DNA of 6,024 bases from an uncultured Clostridia bacterium. GTDB lineage: Bacteria > Bacillota > Clostridia > TANB77 > CAG-508. Under the pieces are notes generated by a model. It was not told the origin of the DNA, did not search any database, and saw only the letters and a program-made list of their open reading frames with translations. Of this stretch, positions 5,592 to 6,024 are shown piece by piece. The translations under genes and the position numbers were made by a program. The stretch's first letter is position 1, and each line of letters starts with the position of its first letter. The stretch lies in assembly GCA_944393275.1 (NCBI GenBank), contig CALXZQ010000066.1:1-6024 (forward strand). The letters are read 5' to 3'.

Positions 5592-6014
5592 ATGTTAGAT
5601 ATAAATCAAATAATGGAAATAATTCCACAAAGACCACCATTCTTAATGATTGATAAAGTAGAAGAAATGATACCAGGAGAAAGTTGCACAGCATACAAAA
5701 ATGTGTGTATAAATGAACCACATTTTCAAGGACACTTTCCTGGAAATCCAATAATGCCAGGAGTACTTACCATAGAAGCATTGGCACAGACAGGTGCAGT
5801 TGCAATATTATCCATGGAAGAAAATAAAGGAAAAAATGCATTATTTGGTGGTGTAGATAAATTAAGATTTAAAAGACCGGTAATACCAGGTGATGTATTG
5901 AAATTAGAAGTTAAAATAATTAAGAAAAAAGGACCAATAGGAGTAGGAGAAGCAATAGCTACAGTTAATGGAGAAGTAGCTGTTAAAGGAGAGCTTACAT
6001 TTGCTATTGTGTAA
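5592..6014 (+). CDS. fabZ: 3-hydroxyacyl-[acyl-carrier-protein] dehydratase FabZ
   Basis: FabZ removes water from 3-hydroxyacyl-ACP to give trans-2-enoyl-ACP. The 140-residue hotdog-fold protein has [14 protein letters not shown] (10-23), the catalytic [19 protein letters not shown] (48-66) with His48 and Glu62, and [17 protein letters not shown] (85-101). These match FabZ; FabA would be longer. AAGGGAG (5577-5583) lies 8 bases before ATG, 19 bases after accB. The gene is complete and ends 10 bases before the window edge. FabA/FabM-type isomerases are not visible, so the route to unsaturated fatty acids cannot be read here. Confidence 0.97.
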   Translation: MLDINQIMEIIPQRPPFLMIDKVEEMIPGESCTAYKNVCINEPHFQGHFPGNPIMPGVLTIEALAQTGAVAILSMEENKGKNALFGGVDKLRFKRPVIPGDVLKLEVKIIKKKGPIGVGEAIATVNGEVAVKGELTFAIV

Positions 6015-6017
6015 TAT

Positions 6018-6024
6018 AAGGAGA
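6018..6024 (+). promoter_or_regulatory. Ribosome binding site of a further operon gene beyond the window
   Basis: AAGGAGA follows the fabZ stop by 3 bases and ends at the window edge, with the same form as the other ribosome sites in the operon. In Firmicute fab operons the gene after fabZ is often accC, but none of it is visible. Confidence 0.7.

Overview
The window looks like a piece of chromosome from a low-G+C Gram-positive bacterium, most likely a clostridium or relative. The evidence is the strong A/T bias, heavy use of ATA, AGA and AAA codons, strong AGGAG-type ribosome sites, and the gene order. TGG is used for Trp at conserved sites and no in-frame TGA is needed, so the standard bacterial code fits. 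I cannot name the species.

Layout, all on the + strand. (1) 1-804 is the 3' nine-tenths of truB (tRNA pseudouridine-55 synthase), cut by the window edge. (2) 814-1392 is a biotin-protein ligase (birA type) translationally linked to truB; it has no DNA-binding domain, is short at the C-terminus and has an altered biotin-binding loop. (3) 1393-1970 is an accessory block that a typical fatty-acid locus would not contain. It holds a possible promoter, a nested inverted-repeat element of about 107 bp (1424-1530) bordered by 7-bp direct repeats, a 66-residue XRE-type helix-turn-helix regulator, an unrecognised basic 63-residue protein starting with TTG, and a hairpin terminator overlapping the end of that gene. 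(4) 1973-2024 holds a near-consensus promoter (TTGACT, 17 bp, TAAAAT) and a perfect 10-bp palindrome just after the predicted transcription start, a plausible repressor site. (5) 2098-6014 is a tight type II fatty-acid synthesis operon: fabD, fabG, fabF, accB, fabZ. It runs off the window with a ribosome site for one more gene, probably another acetyl-CoA carboxylase subunit.

The operon genes form one pathway. AccB carries the biotin used to make malonyl-CoA, FabD moves malonyl onto acyl carrier protein, FabF condenses it with the growing chain, FabG reduces the keto group and FabZ removes water. The ligase upstream is the type of enzyme that would attach biotin to AccB Lys109. acpP, fabH and an enoyl reductase are not in the visible part.

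The operon genes themselves are ordinary. The part most worth a second look is 1390-1970, where a truncated-looking ligase meets a structured element and a small regulator gene pair. I see no clear evidence of a wholly new system, but the structured leader and the XRE/63-residue pair are not explained by housekeeping function.
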